Origin: Hevea brasiliensis
Lineage: Eukaryota; Streptophyta; Magnoliopsida; Malpighiales; Euphorbiaceae
DNA: 64,000 nucleotides
Direction of reading: 5' to 3'
Assembly (NCBI RefSeq): GCF_030052815.1
Contig: NC_079499.1
Location: 85,537,183-85,601,182 of the forward strand
Part shown: piece by piece, positions 59,479 through 64,000 of the stretch
Position numbering within the stretch: the first letter of the stretch is position 1
How the letters are laid out: the number at the start of each line of letters is the position of its first letter
Notes under the pieces: generated by a model
The model's input: only the letters and a program-made list of their open reading frames with translations
What the model was told of the DNA's origin: nothing
The model's database searches: none
Made by a program: the position numbers and the translations under genes

Positions 59479-60114
59479 AAGGTCTGAGCATTTATGGCTA
59501 GCAGAAAATGAAGCGGATGCCTCAGAAATTGAAAGAATAAATGCCTTGACTGAACCGACCCGGACAAAGGAGAAGACTTTAGAATGAGAGAGATCGGGAG
59601 AGGGGCCCGGCATGAGAGTTTGGAAAAAGAGCATATTGGAAAGATCGGAAGGGAGGGGAGCTCGGAATGCAAAGAGAATAAGACAACTTCCCATGACTGT
59701 CGTCATAATCAGAGCCGAGGTAGTTAAAGCGTTGCAGACGAGATCAAATCTCCTCCACATGCCTCATTTGCAGAATCGCCCACATTGCTGACAGGTGCCA
59801 GAGTATGTCATGACAGTCCTATACATCTCAATCTCTACCGTTGATCGTACTTGTAAGGACAAGTCCGGAGCCCTTGGATCAAAGAAGAAGATGACAAGAC
59901 CGGCGCCTTTTATTCCCAGCCCTCGGATCGCCCTTGACAAGAAAATTTTGGGCCGTCAGATTAGAAGAGAGAAAGGACAAAAATTTTGAAAAGGATCTCA
60001 GCCGTTCATTTTGATTCTCTTTGATTCTCAAACATCAGATCATGTCCTTTAAGATCCAAACCTTCCATCTCCTTCAAGGGGAATCCTGACCCTTCATTGG
60101 GAGCAGACGTTCCC

Positions 60115-60122
60115 TATAAATA
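60115..60122 (+). promoter_or_regulatory. Sense TATA box of the Ogre-like LTR
   Basis: TATAAATA in GGGAGCAGACGTTCCCTATAAATACC. It would start the genomic RNA near 60145, giving U3 of about 4.2 kb and R-U5 of about 2 kb. The upstream GCAGACG resembles the GCTCAGACG upstream of the antisense TATA box. Confidence 0.65.
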
Positions 60123-60559
60123 CCTGCATAAAAACTGTTGATGGGGGAGGACGAAGAAAAAGGGTGGTGATTATAGTGGAAAGGCTCTGAAAATTGATTC
60201 AGTTTTGCTACTCTGCTATTTTTAAGCTAGAAAGACTTTAGAAACCAGTTTTCTAAAGTATTTTCTTTGAAGAAGTGTTGGACACTGGAACTCTTGATTT
60301 TCAGTTTGTTCATTGCTCTGCGATACCCTTTCTTAAGTTTTAGTTCTGTTTTCACCACCTTTATATCCACTTTTATTTTCTGAGCTCAATCTCATTCATT
60401 ATCATTCCGGTTCGATTACATGCTAACTAGGCATTCGTCATTTCAAGGCAAGCATTAGTCCCCATACTATTAGCCCGAAACTCTGCAACATTCGTGACTC
60501 CATAGTTAGTTCAATACGTTTAACTTCCTGCAGGTGAGTGTCTGAACTGTTGCCTTATC

Positions 60560-61108
60560 CAGTGTTCGTCTTTATTTTCTTTTTACGCTCGTAATTTTGG
60601 TTAAAGTTTGTCTTATGTCAGAAGGTCCCACATGGGTGGTTATTCTCGAGTTTATCTTTGATATATTAGTTTATGTTATTTATTTGTTCTTGGTCTTTTA
60701 TTATTTCCTAATGTAGGTGTTCTGGTTACGGGTAACGTATAGGTAGTTTGATAAAATGATGGGTAGCAGTATCTTAACATAAGAGTTTTTTTTAATAAAC
60801 GTTCGGATAATAAATCAGAGAGTTATGAAGTCGAACCACTAGACTAGCTCGAGAAGATAACTAGGTAAAGGTGGGGGGTCGGAGTAAAATTGAATTTCAG
60901 ACTAGCAAATGAAATAGAGCAAATGTTGCCTGCCGAAAGGTATTGGTAAGGCGATCACATAGGAGGTCGGTAAAATTCAGTCTGGTATCCCCTATCTAGT
61001 CACGAGGTACCAATGAGTTAAAAGAAGCCTTATTCGGGTCCCTGGCATCTTCGAATGCCAGAACCCTCAGTCTTAGGCTCTTATGATGTGTAGCTATAAT
61101 CAAATTTT
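60560..61108 (+). other. Transcribed R-U5 region, non-coding
   Basis: No credible reading frame. By position it belongs to the R-U5 leader downstream of the sense TATA box; no repeats longer than motifs seen before 61109. Confidence 0.5.
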
Positions 61109-61735
61109 AAGAGGTCAGAAAAGTCCTTATCCGACTCTCATTCAAGTAAAAGAGATCAGAGGAGAGTTCTTATCCGATTCTCAACCAAAACTTTAATAAA
61201 TATTTAAAAGAGATCGGAGGAGAGTTCTTATCCGATTCTCAACCAAAACTTTAATAAATATTTAAAAGAGATCGGAGGAGAGTTCTTATCCGATTCTCAA
61301 CCAAAACTTTAATAAATATCTAAAAGAGATCGGAGGAGAGTTCTTACCCGATTCTCAATCAAAATTTTAATAAATATCTAAAAGGGATCGGAGGAGAGTT
61401 CTTATCCAATTCTCAACCAAAACTTTAATAAATACTTAAAAGAGGTCGGACGAGAGTTTTTATTCGATTCTCAATCAATAATCTTAGTAAATATCTAAAA
61501 GAGATCGGAGGAGAGTTCTTATCCGATTCTCAATCAAAAATTCTAATAAATATCTAAAAGAGATCGGAGGAGAGTTCTTATCCGATTCTCAATCAAAATT
61601 TTTAATGAATATCTGAAAAAGATCGGAGGAGAGTTCTTATCTGATCTCCAATCAAAATTTTAATCTAAAAAGAGATCGGAGGAGAATTCTTATCCGATTC
61701 TCAAATCGAATTTTAACAAATACACAAAATAATCC
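61109..61735 (+). repeat. 58-59-bp tandem hairpin array in U5
   Basis: About eleven units; starts of AGATCGG at 61153, 61211, 61269, 61327, 61385, 61443, 61502, 61561, 61620 and 61673. Each unit holds GAGATCGGAGGAGAGTTC then TTATCCGATTCTC, whose ends GAGATCGG and CCGATTCTC pair. In RNA the array would form a row of short stems. Confidence 0.92.
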
Positions 61736-62131
61736 CATAAATGAAAAACCGCTATGCGCCATCAATTCACTAAGGTCGTCTCATTTACTTGCGTATCTGG
61801 GTAATCCGAATTAGTTAAAAATCAAATATTCCCTTTTATCAAAAGGATTAACATTTCCATTCGAACCCCCCTAACTATCGATTTTAATTTATAAAGAACG
61901 TAAGGTTAAATCTGCTCACCCTCATTAAGGCACGAGGTGGGGTGCCTAACACCTTCCCCACCTATTTACGTACCCCGAACCTAGAATCTCTGTATTTGAA
62001 GTGGTTTCATTTTAAGTTGCATTTCATAAACGGTTTTCTTTAATTTCCCTCAAAATTAAAGTGGTGACTCCTCATTCCTTCCCACTTCGGTGAGGGTTCA
62101 TCCAGGCGACCGCAAAACCCTTGCGACAGCT

Positions 62132-62149
62132 TGGCGACTCCACTGAGGA
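62132..62149 (+). other. Primer binding site of the Ogre-like element
   Basis: TGGCGACTCCACTGAGGA, three bases after the LTR end. The TGGCGACTC type is known from Ogre/Tat elements and is usually assigned to a tRNA-Arg. Confidence 0.8.
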
Positions 62150-62988
62150 GATCATTTTTCCTTCAACCTCGGCCCAGAGGTCCGAAAGCAGATTTAATTT
62201 TGCAATCCAACCATAGTTAGGTGGGCTTAGTTTACAAAATTCCTCGTGTTAATTATTGTTATTTTTACTAACTGTTTTACTTGTCTTGATTGTCTTACTA
62301 CAGCACTCTTCGTCTAAAAAAAAAAAGGAAGAAAAAAAACTCCCCCATATTGGGAAGAGGTAAAGGTGTCCCTTCACACAATAAACACTCACACGATGTC
62401 CTCACACACTTCAGCTCTATACCCGGGCTCTCTTATCCCTTTTAGGAAAATAGGAGGGAGTCATGTAGCGGTACCCGTGGGTTTTACCCCGTTAGTATCC
62501 GTGAAGGCTTCTGCTCAGATTGAAACTCGTTTTATTTACTGTGATACCCGTGGAACTTTCCCGAAAGTATCATGGGGATAAAATAGGGCTCTACTATTTA
62601 CAATAGGGGCAATTTGGGAACCTGTGGCTTTTAGAAAATTAGACCTTGAGCTAAACTATCACGATAGCTGGAAACCGTAGCAAGCTACCTTATAAGATAG
62701 AACTATCCAATTAGGCAGCACCCATCTGGTGCCAGGACTCTCCCTATTTTAGGACAAAAGGGGCATACTTACTCTTACCCTATTCTGCTTATGTTTTATT
62801 TTCATTTTTGAGGATAATCTTGAATCATACTATTAAGAAAACCTACACACTTTCGTACTTTGATAAATGTGTAGGTGTTGCTCTGCCAACAGTATAATTC
62901 AAAATTACCTAAATTTACCCTGCTAACAAGTTTTTCCTGCAGGCATCACCAAATTAAGGTCTGTAAAAGGATAAGCATCATTTTTAAC
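62150..62988 (+). other. Leader between primer site and ORF1
   Basis: Non-coding. An A-rich run is at 62318-62340. Two near-copies of a GTAGCGGTACCCGTGGG / GTGATACCCGTGGAAC phrase lie around 62466-62560. The ORF at 62366-62581 has no recognisable domain. Ends with the splice acceptor at 62942. Confidence 0.5.
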
Positions 62989-64000
62989 ATGGCATCCTCG
63001 AGTTAGTCGGCGAAAGAAGTTCTTAAACCAGAACAGAATGCTAAACCGTGGCCCGAACTCATAGTTCAGTGCCCCCACGAAGCAATGTCACCAGAGGATA
63101 TACTGGCTTATTACCTCCATTGGACCTGAGCAAAGTTGAGGTCAGAATGAATAGTCTCGAGGGTCTGGCTAATGGTTGGAAGTCATTTCCCGATCAGGTC
63201 AAGGCACGATTTGAGAAGAAATATGGGAGGATTGCAACCTTGATATGAGTCAGAGTCAAAGTCCAAGTCTCGACATTAAAGGCCATGCTGTCAGTTTGGA
63301 ATCCTAAGTATGGGGTGTTCTCTTTCAACGATATCGATACTGCTCCCACTATGGAAGAATATAAGGCATTGCTAAAAATTCCTTATGTGATGCAGAATCG
63401 GATTTACCTACACCTGGAGCATAGATAGACCTGGAAACGATTCGCACATATGTTGGGGATCCTCCCGGAAGAAGCAAAGACGAGGGAAACTGTCAAAGGA
63501 AACACTCATGGTTGGTATTGGACTTACCTCAAGAAGTGGTTGGATCAATACATCCAGGAGGAACAATGGGAGCAGGCTTCCTTGGCACTTGCTTTAGGGA
63601 TATACAGCCTGATCTTGTTCCCTGGACCTTCAGGAATCATAACCTGCGGCGTTGCGGAGATATTCTGGGCAATAGAAAAACAGAAAGTCAACCCGGTACC
63701 AGCGATTCTTGTAGAGACTTTGTTGACTCTTACCTATTACAGACGACAAGGCAAGGGATCTGTTAATTGCTATTCTCAATTATTGTACCTCTGGATCATC
63801 AGTCACATATGTCCTGTAGAGACAAAGGGATTGATTTGGTACCTTGACCAGCCTCTCATCGAGAAGATGACCAGACTAGTAATCAACCCAAAGGATGAGT
63901 TGCAGTGGCAAGAACGGATCTTGAGCTTCAATAGCCCTGACTACTGTTGGAGGAAATTGTGGACGTCGGATCACGGGGGGGCAATCAATCAGTATCCCTA
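62989..64000 (+). pseudogene. ORF1 of the Ogre-like element (DUF7745-like), broken and cut by the window
   Basis: ATG at 62989 (MASSS then TAG at codon 6). A one-frame shift occurs near 63115. From there a single frame continues to the window edge with only TGA at 63246 and TAG at about 63424. Domain features: SVWNPKYGVFSFNDIDTAPT, TMEEYKALLKIPYV, ALALGIYSLILFPG, VNPVPAILVETLLTLTYYRR and DHGGAINQYP. These match the plant DUF7745 pattern found in Ogre ORF1 proteins, whose function is unknown. The short frames at 63048 and 63512 are parts or shadows of this. Confidence 0.75.

Larger units (their letters stand above)
55919..62128 (+). repeat. 5' LTR of the Ogre-like element, 6.2 kb
   Basis: Begins TGTCGACACCATATTTTGGCC and ends CTTGCGACA just before the primer site. 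The U3 part is unusually long (to about 60145) and holds the two antisense frames. The motif CCGATCTC/GAGATCGG recurs dozens of times along it, densest at 55940-56450 and 61100-61740. GC content is visibly higher than in the surrounding elements. Confidence 0.88.
60534..62942 (+). other. Putative 5' leader intron of the Ogre-like element
   Basis: A strong donor, CTGCAG|GTGAGTG, at 60533/60534 and a strong acceptor, TTTTTCCTGCAG|GC, at 62942/62943, 46 bp before the ORF1 ATG. Splicing would remove most of U5, the tandem hairpin array and the primer binding site, leaving a short leader for ORF1. Predicted from consensus only. Confidence 0.4.
55919..64000 (+). mobile_element. Ogre/Tat-like Ty3-gypsy element, 5' part
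   Basis: LTR 55919-62128, primer binding site 62132-62149, splice acceptor about 62942 and ORF1 from 62989, all forward. It continues past the window. LTR length over 6 kb, the TGGCGACTC primer site and an ORF1 with a DUF7745-like domain before gag fit the Ogre branch of Tat. It inserted into the Tekay LTR fragment at 55714-55918. Confidence 0.85.

Overview
This window is plant nuclear DNA, almost certainly from a dicot and from repeat-rich heterochromatin. Nearly every base I can assign belongs to LTR retrotransposons of several plant lineages, many nested in one another. I see no host protein gene, rRNA or intact tRNA gene. Base composition is AT-rich, the decayed frames are full of stops explained by C-to-T change, and the families (Tekay/Del chromovirus, long-LTR Ty1-copia, Athila-like, Ogre/Tat-like) are plant-specific. 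The species cannot be fixed from this; a Malpighiales or other eudicot genome is a weak guess.

Layout. Positions 1-41447 are one old minus-strand Tekay-type element (A). Its 3' LTR runs off the left edge (1-2496). Its interior (2497-10170) is decayed and carries a foldback insertion (2630-3304) and a forward solo LTR (3995-7959, TSD CTTTG). Its 5' LTR (10171-13365 plus 40832-41447) is split by a minus-strand Ty1-copia composite B (13366-40831, TSD ATTTT). B has three LTRs and two interiors, the second lacking RT-RNase H. The middle LTR of B was split again by the youngest element, G (22347-34558, TSD TAACT), a chromovirus with about 3.65 kb LTRs and a nearly complete but mutated gag-pol.

Positions 41448-53167 carry an Athila-like 3' region, polypurine tract and LTR. 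That LTR is interrupted by a third copia copy, C (43757-52907, TSD ATAAC). In C the outer LTR ends face one way and the gag-pol interior the other, so the interior has been inverted with breakpoints inside the two LTRs. Positions 53168-55713 hold a decayed Athila-associated reading frame on the minus strand and LTR-like non-coding DNA. A 205-bp piece of a Tekay LTR follows (55714-55918).

Positions 55919-64000 are the start of an Ogre/Tat-like element in forward orientation: a 6.2 kb LTR, a TGGCGACTC-type primer binding site, and a decayed ORF1 with a DUF7745-like domain. The LTR itself carries genes on the opposite strand. One is a spliced, about 592-codon reading frame with a PF04195-like domain and a coiled coil. 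The other is a small frame with membrane segments. Each has its own TATA box, and the two share an identical 12-base upstream motif; the sense LTR promoter has a related one. This antisense cassette inside an LTR is the most interesting thing in the window, followed by the inverted-interior copia C and a copia family whose three copies all lack the protease.
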